The notes beneath the pieces are model-generated. The model did not search any database, was not told the DNA's origin, and worked only from the letters and a program-made list of their open reading frames with translations. DNA of 64,000 bases from Pyricularia pennisetigena (lineage: Eukaryota; Ascomycota; Sordariomycetes; Magnaporthales; Pyriculariaceae): positions 4,046,927 through 4,110,926 of the forward strand of contig NW_021940918.1 of NCBI RefSeq assembly GCF_004337985.1, given 5' to 3'. A program made the translations under genes and the position numbers. Below, in pieces: positions 11,090-22,270 of the stretch. Positions within the stretch are counted from its first letter, which is position 1, and each line of letters begins with the position of its first letter.

Positions 11090-11390
11090 TTGAGCCACGC
11101 TCAATTGTGGAGTTCTGGGCTTCAGGGATGAGTCCTGGGACTAGGAAAGAGGCCGAAGAGCTGAAGGTGCGGGTGATGGAAACGAGAAGGTCGGTGCTTG
11201 GAGAGCAACATCCCGATACATTGACAAGCATGCATAATCTTGCATTCATTTGGAAAGACCAAGAAAGATGGGATGATGCAACTCAACTATTACAGGACTG
11301 TGCTCGCCGCAGAGAAAGGTTCTTGGTATAAATCACCCAGATGCGGTGGCTTCTGCTTCGCCTCTGCTGAAATGGAAGCTAGATTTCACT
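11090..11390 (+). pseudogene. TPR fragment of an NLR-type protein
   Basis: The frame reads EAEELKVRVMETRRSVLG, then EQHPDTLTSMHNLAF and DDATQLLQDCARRR. This is a TPR_10/kinesin-light-chain repeat as found at the C-terminus of fungal STAND proteins. A frameshift at about 11320-11325 is needed to continue into LGINHPDAVASASPLLKW and a stop at about 11391. The frame is open upstream to 10891 but has no nucleotide-binding domain. A relic rather than a gene. Confidence 0.6.
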
Positions 11391-11394
11391 TAAC

Positions 11395-11870
11395 TTCGTA
11401 ATGTGTTGGGAATAGGACAGGCTTCAACATTGACTTATTTAGGTTACCTATAACCAAATCGATTAACCCTGTTCTTTCTTTTGCCGTTGTCGTTAAAATT
11501 GTCAGCAGTTGAGAAATTACAGCACAAGGTCTAAAATTCATTGACAAACAAATCCCGCAGTTGACCAAGGCGGGCTAGATATATATAACATGGCCTATTA
11601 TTTAGACCTGAACCGACCCGAACGGGGTTGCAAGCGGCAAAAAGCGAGTTTTGGGAACATAGCGCAAATTTAGCTTACTATATATTGCGGGAGACCCGTC
11701 AAGTTGGGAATAGCTTCAGGATGGGGCTTTGGTACATAATTTCCCACGTTAAATCATCAGGCAATGTGAGATAGGAGCAAGAATCGGCACTAGCCACGTT
11801 GCGCCACTACTGGGACGCTCCTATTTTGGGGCTGGCCCCCAATTTTGGATTTTGGAGCGACCGGTAAGGT
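11395..11870. other. No recognisable gene
   Basis: No open frame above 60 codons with coding character. The GC-rich segment 11810-11860 abuts the repeat that begins at 11873. Confidence 0.4.
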
Positions 11871-11872
11871 AC

Positions 11873-12010
11873 TGTTACGGAGTGGCGTGCCTGGGCGACT
11901 GCCAACCGTGACTAGCTCCACATCACGTGACAAGGCGCCAGGGTTCGTTTGTTGTTTGTTCGCTTAGGCGTGTGTACGGGATTAGCACTGCGTGCGTTTC
12001 TTCTTTCCCC
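11873..12010 (+). repeat. LTR-like dispersed repeat, copy 1 (inverted partner 63685-63822)
   Basis: Begins TGTTACGGAGTGGCGTGCC and runs about 138 bases. The first 60 bases differ from the partner by one substitution and the rest by roughly ten. The TG start suggests an LTR end. It abuts the truncated end of the DUF6606 relic. Confidence 0.75.
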
Positions 12011-12011
12011 C

Positions 12012-12920
12012 TCAGCCTGCCCAAAAGCTCTCTACTTCAGCGTCAGGCAAGCTATAATCCATCCATAGGGCCCACACTGTTGACTGGGCCTCCAGAGGTT
12101 CCTGAGGTAGCGGCCACTCGTTAATTTCGATTTCTAACGAGCTCATTTTTTTATACGTGGCGCACCTTTGGCACCAGCTCGGATGGGATGTGTATGGCCT
12201 CCCATAACGGCTCACACCGGATACTTTATCGCAATTTAACCTTTCGTAGTCCCCCTTCAGCGAAGAGTATTGCGCCTTGATTTTGGACAGCTCTTGCTTC
12301 TTTTTCTGTCGATTATTGATTGCCTGGTCTTCAATCTGAGAGAGAGATGTCTGTAAATCCCAGGACCGGGCGTAGTGAACCACGAAGGACTGTGGATGGC
12401 CAAAAGAATCAATCATACGTGGTAATACCCACTCTTTTACAATCGCGGCCACGCGGAACACTACAGTATGATCAGTTGGTGACAAAGCCAGCCTTTCCAT
12501 TCCTGGAAAGCGACCAAAATCCTTGCTGCTCGTCCCAGGAAACGACACACCGGTTAATAGCGTATCCACTTGACATCGTAGCATAATGCTTATTGGTCCC
12601 CACTTGGTCGGGACTGCGTTAGGATGCAGCGAATAGCCACCAAAGCATTGGCTAAACCTTAACAGAAAAGTGGTGTGGGGACGGTCGGAACAGCTTGTAC
12701 AGCATGGATGAAATCGACGAGACGAAGCCAGTGTTGCTAACAAAGTCCTCCATGCGTATTGCGATTGCAGCACCTGGGAAATAGCGCCGAAGCCTCCCGG
12801 GGGATTTCATTATATGTTTGTTAAGTGGGGACAGCTTAAAAAGGTCGAGCTGCATCTTGTCCAAAGTTCTGGTGATCATGACGCCAGCATTCTGTTTGAC
12901 GATATGAAGTTCCACAGATC
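12012..12920 (-). pseudogene. DUF6606/DUF3638-type relic, second copy
   Basis: The minus strand first reads QNAGVMITRT and KSPGRLRRYFPGAAIAI, the same block as the copy at 1-865. The frame then shifts. The 253-codon frame 12012-12773 contains downstream family blocks, ending with CQRC and a match to the conserved EIEINEWPLPQEPLEAQSTV segment. The middle of the DUF6606 region is deleted or scrambled. The gene stops abruptly at about 12012-12030, where the LTR-like repeat begins, so a transposon or rearrangement removed the 3' part. Same orientation as the first copy. Confidence 0.7.
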
Positions 12921-13124
12921 CTAATTATATTAATTTATATAAAGCCCACTAATAATGATTGCTCAATTTGATATTTACAGGGGCTGTAGGTTAACATTGA
13001 TACTCAGAAAAGTTTGCCTGGAAAATTTTGAACCCATTGGAAATCCCGCGATATTGGTCATTAATTGCAAATACGAGTAGACTACTTTGTGTGCCAACCT
13101 TTTGGGTAGTAGAGGAATAATCAT

Positions 13125-16100
13125 TTATACTCCAACAGTTCCTTCCTTATCCTGATTGTTCTCACAATCTTCACACAAACACGTACCCTCTACAAAACCG
13201 CACCCCCAATTTGCAGTGAGCTCCTCTCCCGCAGTTACATCCCTCACTGAAACAACCATCATCCGGTACTTCCCAGATATTCTCATACCCTCAATCTTGA
13301 CCGCGGGAGAACAGCATCGGTGGTTGATAAACCGAAAAATGTTCCCTTTATCTCCGGTATATAGCTGTGCAGTCACAGGCTGTCCATCCAGATCATCCCT
13401 GGCAAATACCAAACCCATGCCATCAGAAAAGGAACCCGGTTTAACGAGATTCCCGACAAGTTCCCCAAACACATGACGTCGCCCGTAAAATTGGGTAACC
13501 CGGATGCCAAAACCCTTTTTGCCATAGTGGCTGACATGAAGCCCTTCGCAGGTAGTATATCTTTGGATGCATGTGCAGTTTGAATGTTTGCAGAGCATGC
13601 ATTTACAACCTGGTGGCAGCCAATCCGGGGGTAGGGGCCAGTCCCAGAGCCAATCTTCGGGCTTTTGCCAATTGGGGGTTTCGCTCAAGTTTTCTTGTAT
13701 ATAGCCGACCTTGAGCAATTGAACTTGGCACTCCAGAGGCAGCTTTGACAGCTCTGGCTTGGTAGGGACACATTCAAATATCGTCATTTGGTATCCGCTG
13801 CCTTCCAAAATCGAATCCACAAAAGTTTGTCCCAGTTGCTGAAATAATTCGAAATGGGGGCGGGACTTCAGGCACCTCCGGAAGTTTGGCGTACACCCTC
13901 TTTCAAATTGCCGCATAGAGATCTCACCATTGCCTTGAAACGGCAAAAATACCACCAGACTTCCGAGGATCTCATCGAAATTCCGAGCGTTAAAGATGTG
14001 TGAACGAAAAGTCGAAAATTCGACCTTGGTTCTTGAGAGTTTGTGAAACTTTTCCAGCGTACCCGGAGGCAGATTTTTCCTGCCCTCTTTTGTTTTATTC
14101 ATCTCTTTGAAGGTTTGGATCCGGGCAACACAAGCGAGTAGCGCTGTCAGAACTGACTTGGAGTCAAAGTGGCTAGCGAGTTCGTAATATGCGGCCACCT
14201 TCTCATATGGAGCTAATCCACCAACAGCAAAGCTCCGTACATTATCACGGGCTCTCCAGGCAGTAAGAAGTTCCTGAAACCGGTTAAGAGCATCGGAGTT
14301 GAACAGAAAGTCGGCTAGGTCATCCGAAGTCGGCCCATCCTTTGGTTTCTTTGCTAATGGTTGTTCAGTCGCCTCTGCGGCAAACCTTTTAGAGGTCCTC
14401 GTTGGCACTTTTTGCGGAGCGCTGCTTGGGCTCTGTTGTGCCTTTTGTAATCGCGTTTGATGTCGCAAAGATTTGCGCTCGCTTGCGCCTGGCAACAATT
14501 CGATGTTGCCAATATTCTCATTCGCTGCAAAACTCAGCCCACACTCTTCGCAAACGCGTACGCGGCGATCAGGAAATAATTCTTCGTCATCCAACAGGAT
14601 GTTAATAGCAATTGCAAAACAGGCTGTCTTGTTAACCGCAAAATGGTATTGTCCTGGCTGTGTCACGACCATGTCGCCTGGCCCCGCCGTCAACAAGCGA
14701 AATTCGATACCTTCTTCACTAAGCTGATTTGGCCCGATAAGTAAGTTGTGATGGCGAATCCATTGATCACAGCGGGATGAGCCCCGTTTCTCTCCGACCA
14801 AACGTGCAACAAAATGTTCGAACCTGTTGCTGTGATCCGGATCAATAAGCAGCCAAATCTTCTCCCCGATCAAGGTTATATTGGCCGAACGCCAGTTTGC
14901 ATCTTCGCGGTGCATTGCAGTGCCTGAAAAAGCCGAGCCGAGTAACCAATACGGGAGCGTGACGCCGGCCACATGGCCATCATTATTGATCCCCGGTTGG
15001 GCAGATTCTTTCCTCAAATCTACGAGTTTTGAAAGCTTGCCCGGATGTAACAAGTTGTCGAATTTTTGTTGGCATGACGCAAGCGATGGGCCGACATAGT
15101 ATGGAATGTGTCCTTTGGGAGGATTAGCAATTAGGTTTTCGATGAAAGTTTTGGCATTTATGTCCGTTAATGGCGGACGGGAGAAATCCGGAACCTTAAA
15201 CCCGCGGGAAGATAAAATTAAGGAACTGTCCTTATATTCAACACCGACGAGGTCGTAGTCTTCTTGTGGCAAATTAATGGTTTTTTTCAAGCTTTCGGGG
15301 TCGATTGGTTCGAAGTCCTTGATGTGCACCGCGCCAGAGAATTTGGAACCCAGTTTGGTAGCTATGCTGGAAGCAAGTTTTTCCCCCAGGTCGGCAGTGA
15401 CAAAGGCCTGTTTATTATTCTGGTCTTGATTTCCCAGAAACTCGGGCTGCATGGCCGCAGTAATAATTGATGTTTGCGTCCGGGTATCTTTGCTGGGCCG
15501 ATTGGCCGGATCACAGGGGCTTTTGAAGGGGCTGCTGAGGGGAGTGCTCGTGGACGACCGGGTCTCGGGGCTGCTGAATGCGGCATTGGGCATATCAGCT
15601 TCGACCGGGTCGGACACACCACGGGGAGGAGTGTTGCCATTAGTGTCGCTACTATGCCCCGACTCGCTACTAGACATAGGTGGCACAGGTGCTGAGGCAG
15701 ACCCCAAAGCAGTTTCCGTATTCGTTTGGTCTTCGTCACGCCTATACCTGCCAGGCGATGATTTCGCTGGGGGCCTTAGTTAGCACCTTTTTTGCGTTTG
15801 CCGAGCTGCTGGACTTACTGGCCATGGCCCCTCGCTTCACCTCTTCCATTTCACGTTTGAGTCGTTCATTTTCGGCCCCGAGTTTCTCGAGCATGGCCTG
15901 TTGCTCCACCAGCTGTACTTCGATAGGCTTTCCTCGTTTGCTCTGTCTAGAACTGGCTTCCTCGAGCTGGGTTTTTAACGCCTCAATTTCCACTCTGTAT
16001 TTGGCCTCCAGTCGCTCGATCTCTTTCGTCTTTCGCTGGTGGCGGACCTTTTCCAGAATCCATTGCTGAATACTCCTAGGTGCACCGATGACGTAGTCCC

Positions 16101-16146
16101 TCGCACCTTCCGGCGCGTTTGCAAAGAAGTCGGAATCAGGTTCCAT
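13125..16146 (-). CDS. Coiled-coil/JmjC/SET fusion protein, 989 residues
   Basis: Exon 1 is 15819-16146, from the ATG at 16146. The intron is 15767-15818, with donor GTAAGT, branch GCTAAC and acceptor CCCCCAG. Exon 2 is 13125-15766. This splice joins two frames exactly in phase. Residues about 40-110 form a charged coiled coil (LEAKYRVEIEALKTQLEEAS). A JmjC-type fold spans about 320-500, with a putative Fe(II) triad H395/E397 (MHREDANW) and H484 (GQYHFAVN) and GEKIWLLIDP as the likely 2-oxoglutarate strand. A Cys cluster (CKCMLCKHSNCTC) precedes a SET domain at about 850-965 with RFINHRCC, then GEELTANWG and a post-SET CLCEDC. Known JmjC proteins demethylate and SET proteins methylate lysines. 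Here the SET tyrosine of the usual ELTxDY motif is Trp, so methyl transfer is uncertain. Likely nuclear. First of three minus-strand regulatory genes. Confidence 0.8.
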
Positions 16147-16585
16147 TGCGTCTACTATGGATAAGTTGAGCCGCAATGTCAAAAGATGATTAACGCGACG
16201 TGAACAGCTGCCTGGTTGCACGAAACCTTGCGACGCGACGTGGACAAAGCGGGGTTAGCGTTGTTCGTATATGTTCCACTGGACCGTGCACGATAAATGT
16301 TTTCTCAGTTGGAGAAGATGCTGGGGACGGGTGGCCGATGGGCACGGCGCTTTGGATAAGCAGCATAGCTATGGTATTGTCATGTGTCATTCTCTCTTCC
16401 TCCAACCCATGCAAACACGATTGTCATAGAGCTAAGTCAACATCGTTACCAGTAGCTTCAATATTAGTGTTTCAATTGTCACGTGAACAAGTTGTTGTTT
16501 ATAGAAATTGCCATAACGAAAGCAATGAGACCATTATGTTATGCAGTGTCCGCCCTGGAGCCCCCAATGGCCTGTTTTAAAAGTG

Positions 16586-17272
16586 CTAGCGGATGCCTTC
16601 GGCAACCTTAGTCCAAGTCTGGGGTGTCGCATGCTGCGACCCAGACTCCAGAGCTTCGAGTCTATCCCGTAGCTCAGTTATCTCCTGTTGATTGTGTTCC
16701 AACTTTCTTTTCTGAAGTTCGTACGTCATTTTGAATTTTCCCGTCTGAAACGCCCGACTCGACAACCTCTGAACAAGAAATACGATTCCATCCGTAGCTT
16801 TTTGAAGAACCTGATCTGTTCCTTGGCCTCTGCTTAGCTCAAGCTCGGCTAGACGAAGTGTCTTTTGGTAAAAATGGTTGGTCTCGCCTGTCTTTTGGAC
16901 CTCCGTGTAGACATAGGCGCACAACCTGTCATCCCGGTTGCATGTCATGCACTTTTTTCTTGGATTTCCCGCTTCAGCTTGGCTGCCGCCACCGCAATTA
17001 ATCTCTATGTTTTGTCCTAGGGTATGCGCTGCATCCCCCCTTGCTTTGCAAGTCAGGCACATGACATTTTGCTTCCATCCCAATGTCTGCGGGTCGGAGG
17101 TGGTCTCTTTGGCGCCTTTATGTGCGAATTTCGGGCCCGATCTTTTGTTTATTCGGTTGACTGGAGACTCCTCAGGTGCCTTGCGCTTTCTAATCTTTGT
17201 TGCAACTTTTGTCTGATAAGGATTCTTTGTAGCGGGGGCGTCTGGTGGACTTGTATTATCTAAGTCCTGCAT
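16586..17272 (-). CDS. Cys-rich coiled-coil nuclear protein, 228 residues
   Basis: A single open frame from the ATG at 17272 to the stop at 16586. Residues 25-60 are basic (KIRKRKAPEE, NKRSGPKFAHK), suggesting nuclear localisation. At about 70-120 lies a pattern of CLTC, a spaced Cys, then CMTCNRDDRLC, which looks like a degenerate zinc-binding module resembling the second half of a Zn(II)2Cys6 cluster. The C-terminal 80 residues are a coiled coil (ELQKRKLEHNQQEITELRD). I do not recognise a named family. It lies 439 bases upstream of the JmjC-SET gene and 161 bases downstream of the Zn(II)2Cys6 gene, all on the same strand, suggesting a functional neighbourhood. Confidence 0.65.
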   Translation of the reverse strand: MQDLDNTSPPDAPATKNPYQTKVATKIRKRKAPEESPVNRINKRSGPKFAHKGAKETTSDPQTLGWKQNVMCLTCKARGDAAHTLGQNIEINCGGGSQAEAGNPRKKCMTCNRDDRLCAYVYTEVQKTGETNHFYQKTLRLAELELSRGQGTDQVLQKATDGIVFLVQRLSSRAFQTGKFKMTYELQKRKLEHNQQEITELRDRLEALESGSQHATPQTWTKVAEGIR

Positions 17273-17433
17273 AACATATTTGGCAATGGTTAGATAAATT
17301 TGCAGAAGGCTTGGAAAAGTTGTAGTTTACTGTTGGGTGCCTTATATTGTACTAATGTCAGAGTTGTGCGATTTAAAATGTTCACTGACGTTAGACCTGT
17401 CCACAAAAGATATTTCTGGAGATGTAATAAGAC

Positions 17434-18266
17434 CTATGGTTTCATACCGTTGGACGAAAGATATCGCTGCATTTTATCGGGCTCTGAAATTTCAGGTGTA
17501 CACAAGTCCAGACGGATTGGGATATTATTGCTGTCCAAGGGAGCAGAGGTGAATTGGTTGAGATTGGATGGATAGTAAGCTGGGACAGGTGCTCGTCCAT
17601 AAAATGCTGTGGAGTAAAAGTCGATCCCATTCGAAAATAATTCGTCTTCTTCTTTCATCGAGGCAACAGGAGTGAGCGTCCAAGAAGAATCATGAGGTCT
17701 CCATGATTCAGTGGTGAATCCTGGGAAAACGCCCGATATGATATCGGAACCAGTAGACACTTCGTTTGCTGTATCATCTGTGTCAATAAACGTTAGTTAT
17801 TAATATACTTCAGGCATTAGCTATTGCGCTACGAGTGCTGTCCCACTTACGTAGATTATTGGTGAAGTGCGCTTTATGGGTTGCCTCTACAGCGGATGGA
17901 TGGCGAATCAGCCACAGATCCAGCTTTGTCGGGCAACGGCGCTGGTCGAGACACGTCCCTCCTCTTTTCGGGTGCGCTAAAGATGCACTTATTTCCTAAC
18001 CGGGTACAATTGATGCAGCTGCTATCAGAGAGAGAGGTTTCACATCTGATCTTCTTAACTCTGCAAGTATCTGTAATTTTGAGGCAGACATGTTAGTCTT
18101 GGCGAATGCGCAAGTTGCGACCCTTGGGAGCACCTCCAAACTCCACGACCAACCGCCCGAGTAGCTTACTGCATGCACGATTGCGATGGCCTCGTTTTTG
18201 GCTCGTGCCTTGGAATACGGTAAAATGACCAGATCCTGGCGGGGCTTGGATTTGCTGTTGTGCCAT
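17434..18266 (-). CDS. Zn(II)2Cys6 binuclear-cluster protein, three exons
   Basis: Exon 1 is 18170-18266 (start MAQQQIQAPPG). Exon 2 is 17891-18070. Exon 3 is 17434-17777. The first intron (18071-18169) has GTAAGC, a CTAAC branch and TTACAG. The second (17778-17890) has GTAGAG and CACAG. Joined, it gives 206 residues. Across the first splice the cluster reads ACNTCRVKKIRC, eight residues, CINCTRLGNKC, which is CX2CX6CX8CX2CX6C, the fungal Gal4-type DNA-binding domain. The rest is Ser/Asp-rich and could be an activation region. It is short for the family and lacks the usual fungal_trans middle domain, so more 3' exons may exist or it may be a minimal regulator. The second-intron donor is less certain, because a better GTAAGT lies at 17844-17849 in another frame. 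Confidence 0.7.
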
Positions 18267-18269
18267 TTC

Positions 18270-19739
18270 CTGCCTGGTATTCGGGGCCCTGTGTTTCTGG
18301 CGATCAGTTCCCCAGGTCGACCACTACCTATCGTTAGCATACTGCTACTACTATTAGACTTAATAGGGTTGAGAAGCACTCAAGCAACTTACGTCTCATA
18401 GCAATTCGCAGGGGGGCGGGCTATTATTAAACGAGGAAGCACTAGTCGTCGAAATCGTTCTCAGCCCGCTCAAAACTGTCGCCCTCAAATGCTCCCTGGT
18501 TGTCACTCAACCCTGAAGTTCGCCTCGATATTCAAGTCCACTAGGATTTCAGATATATTCAAGGATTCGCTTTCTTGGTTTCGAATTGGTTCCTCCTTCC
18601 ACGCTGATCCAGGGATCACGTGCATATCCCATCATAACAGCTGTTGTAATACAAAGATGACAGATTGTGCCGTTACTTGGGGTTAGTTTTGCGCCATCCG
18701 TCAGCTTGGCTTCAGAATGGCATCGAGTAGCACCCCATTAGACAACAGTTCAATACGAATACGGTACTCTCCCTAGTCCCTTTCTCTCCTTACGGGAAGC
18801 ATAAGGCATTCCTTATTCCTAATCACTTTCGGTTCTAACTGGGGTTGGAAACAAATAAATTTAAAGGCGGTAAAGAATGATTTTGCCATTGCAGAGGGCG
18901 CTGGATGGTGCGGCAACAATATGCAAAAAATTCTATATGCTTTGTGAAGAATTTCTTAAGTTCCAGTGGCTCGATAAAGTCTTTAAGATGATCGTTCTTA
19001 TGCAAAAAGGCGAGAGTGATCAGGTTACTATATTGACCCTAATTGTTAGCACACAACATCGATGTCCCATGGAGCTATTGGAATGGCCCAATTGGATTCA
19101 GCAAAGGGACCACGGTTATTTTTCCATTATATAAGCCTTACATTTGGCGGGAAATCCTTTTCAAGGGAGAGATTGGAATGACCCAATTGGATTAGTAGAG
19201 AGAATGGGGTATAAATTCTTTCAACATTACCATCGCTCGCCAACCCTTAGAGCAAATTAAGCCATTAATTCAGAATAAACTCGCTTTGCGTAATTAAAGC
19301 CCGTACCAATCCGTAATAACGATTGTGGCTTGCCCAACTCCACGTATCTCCACTGTAAAATTACACGGCCTCTGCGCAAAACTGTGGCTGCTAGAGATTA
19401 TTTCCCACTTCCATATCTTAAATACTGTTTCCTGGAAGTTTTCCGTGTGGGATATCCAGTGGATTGATGCATATTTCAGGAATGGATGTCCAGCTTCCAA
19501 ACTGTCTATTTTTGATGAAAAGACGATGGTGTAGCAATGTAACGTCATGCGTCCGCCCCCGATGGAAAGCGACCTTCGACAGCAGTGAGCAGATATTACT
19601 CATGCTAGTGTGATGCCTAAAGTCCTTTTCAACCAGGTCCTTGTCGTTCGGAAACACTTGGGTAGATGTGTAAAGTCAGCGTCTACAACAAATCGCCAAA
19701 TACCTTAAAGAAATCCGACCGTCCCACCTCGACTGCTAA
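18270..19739. other. No confident gene; short local duplication
   Basis: No motif-bearing frame. The segment ATTGGAATGGCCCAATTGGA near 19077 recurs near 19170 with one change, a spaced direct repeat. Confidence 0.45.
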
Positions 19740-21856
19740 TTACACGCACTCAGCCAGCTTGAACGAATCCAGACACCTCTGCAGCGGTTTCACCACCTCC
19801 CTCAACATCTCCTCCCGCCACCTGTCCGCTGGCACGGTCTTATTACCCAGGAGACACCACGATACCGCAGCCGCATAGTCTGATCCCGTCTCCTCGGCAA
19901 CTTCGCTTAACCAGTCGCGGGCCGCCAAGATGTCGAACCCTTCCCTTTCCCTGTCGTTCGAGCCAGGCGGCCAACCCATCCTGCAATGCTGCCTCTCCAG
20001 CGGCGAGCGGAAGCAGAGCTCAAGGAGGGTGATGCCTAGACGGGCCAGAGGGGCACTGAAGTCAGCTGATCGCTGCGGTGCAACCCTCGACTGCACACTG
20101 CTGCTGTCGTCATTGGAAGCAAGCTCTTTGAGCATGCGGGATATCTGAGGTCGGTTGAGGAGGTAGATATTTGGATTGGAGGGATCGGCCAGGAAGACAA
20201 TAGATAGCTTGTCAAACGCTCGAGAGCTAGCGGTGCTGGGAAGCCATGGCGAGTCGAGTAATTGCAGGAAGGAAGAGGCTATGATGAACGCTATCGTGTA
20301 ACTCGCTTTCCGGGTGAATGACAGTCTAACTTCTCCATTCAAGATCTGTGATAGAGTCACCGATCCTGGCATGGTATTGTGGTGGGCAACTGAGAAGACG
20401 TGATACCGTTTCTCTTCGTCGGGGATGTTGATATAGCCCCGATAGTCGGTTTTTGGGTCGCATAAAGACTCGCAGAGATTGATTATCTCACGGGTCTGTG
20501 CATTGGAATGGCCTTGAGCCAAAACTTTCAAAGTCACGGTGGGAGTGGTCCTGCTGCCATCAGCGTTTATACAGTGAAAGAATCAGGGCTATATGCAGAA
20601 GACTCACTCCAAAAATCGAACTTTTGCCCGAGTTGGATTGGACACAGGCTCCTTTGCCCTGATAGCTAATTTGCCTTTCGTGGCTTGTGTTGGCTGACAA
20701 TAACTTGGCTGTGATGTTCTGCTCTTTTCAATCAGCAGCAAACTCTCCTTAACGAGATGATTTTCGTCACCCTCTTCGATGCGAGTATGGCAAGCCTGCC
20801 AGCTTATGACATGACTCGACTGCGCTTCTCCCGGTTGTCTCGTGAAGACAATCTCAAAACTTGTCGTATCTTTGCAGCTTGCCCGGTGTTGTAGGAAGAG
20901 TCTAGCAGCATGATTTTTCAGACACTGGCAGCGGCAGACGGCTGCCAATCCTCGAAACAGGGTCGTGGCCGTCTGCCAGAATTTACACAGGGAGTTATCT
21001 GTGGAAGACTTTGCCAATGCTGCGTCCAGATTTCTGATGAGCTGGGCATCTTTTTCGCTCGAATCAAGGAGCTCTGCTCAGAGTTTGGTTAGGCATGATC
21101 AAACATATTGAGACTCAGAGCTTCAGGAGCCATGTAAGCAGTGTTTAGGTAGATGAGGATATTTGAGGTAATGGGAGAGGGAGGGGGCAGGAACTGTGAT
21201 AAGTCAGGATTTGAACGTAGGAGCATTATCGAAAGACTTACTCCACAGTTTCTCATTGCAGTCTTTGAGGTCCGCAAACATAACTTTGCGACTCCTTTCG
21301 TTTTGTAAAAACTTCGCTTTGTAAGCTTGGAATTTGGCGTTGTCTTTGTTCAATGCGCCTTTTAGTCGCGATTGAGGTAGCCCGGGCTTTCAATCCGTTA
21401 GCCTGCTAGAAATCAGGATGGCTTGACATGTAAAATTCCTCATACCTGGGCATCCGTTTTCCCCGGTAACAAATCAGAGTCAAGAGCCATTTCTATTCTT
21501 AGCCCGGTAAGTGTCTCCTCCATACGCTGGACATAGCTTAGATAAAGCTCGTGAGACTCCCCTAGCTTCCTCTCGAGCAAGTCTGACACGTCGGCATCTT
21601 TCCACCGTTTCCCAGACGGGTCTGCCAAAAGTGCCTTGGCCGAGCCGTCATCAACCACCAGGGGAAGTACCAGCATGCGCAGATGGCGTTTGAACATGAG
21701 TTGCTCGTTCTTTAGATCCTCGCAACATCTGGTGTATGCCACCCGTATTTCTTTCCATGCCTCTACCTTGCGAGCTACTCTTCGGTAGCTGTCAATTGCT
21801 GCGATCGCGATAGGGAAAGCCCCGAGAACAACACCAGCCACTTCGAATCCTGACAT
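19740..21856 (-). CDS. DUF7580-domain protein, four exons, 610 residues
   Basis: Exons: 21446-21856 (start MSGFEVAGVVLGAFPIAI), 21242-21386, 20608-21073 and 19740-20550. Donors are GTATGA, GTAAGT and GTGAGT; acceptors are AAAG, GCAG and GCAG. Phases agree and the total length is a multiple of three. The hydrophobic N-terminal helix followed by a helical region and a C-terminal part (LARLGITLLELCF, DYAAAVSWCLL, FDKLSIVFLADP) is the usual layout of fungal DUF7580 proteins, whose C-terminus looks kinase-like but degenerate. Some are found beside NLR and heterokaryon-incompatibility genes; their biochemical function is unknown to me. The acceptor of exon 2 is the weakest call. Head-to-head with the C2H2 gene at 22271. 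Confidence 0.8.
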
Positions 21857-22270
21857 GTTTCGTTCTTTGTTCCAAAATTGAAATCGATGAGCAGTGCATG
21901 GAGCTCGTGCGATCGGAAGTTAGGGAGGTTATTGAAGCTTCAAGAGCCGCCAAGTTATCGAAGAACGCAGTTAGAAAATGGGAAATGGGCAGAGCGGGAG
22001 CCGTAGAAAGAGCGGAGTGAGCGGAACTCGGCTCGTCAGCTTGCATATGCGATATGTATTGCCGTTGGCCAGCGATTGCAGATTGATGCGGGGTTTCCGT
22101 GGGGAGTACAAGACTTTGATAGGTTGTATACTGATGATAGCCCCCAACGCGAGAATTTTCACGTCAGGGTCACCACTCTCCGTTCTGCATACTCTGCCCA
22201 TCTTCGCCCTCAATTTGCAACTAGCTCAGCTAACCGCGAGTGATACTGAGAGCCATCCAAAACCTTCGAA
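21857..22270. promoter_or_regulatory. Shared divergent promoter region, 414 bp
   Basis: Lies between the start codons of two opposite-strand genes with no open frame of its own that looks coding. Any core promoter elements for both genes must sit here. No specific motif is claimed. Confidence 0.5.

Noticed and set aside
15742..15785. Coiled-coil protein as a separate gene with its own stop at 15742
   Set aside because: A canonical intron removes that stop and joins the JmjC/SET frame exactly in phase, so one gene is the better model.
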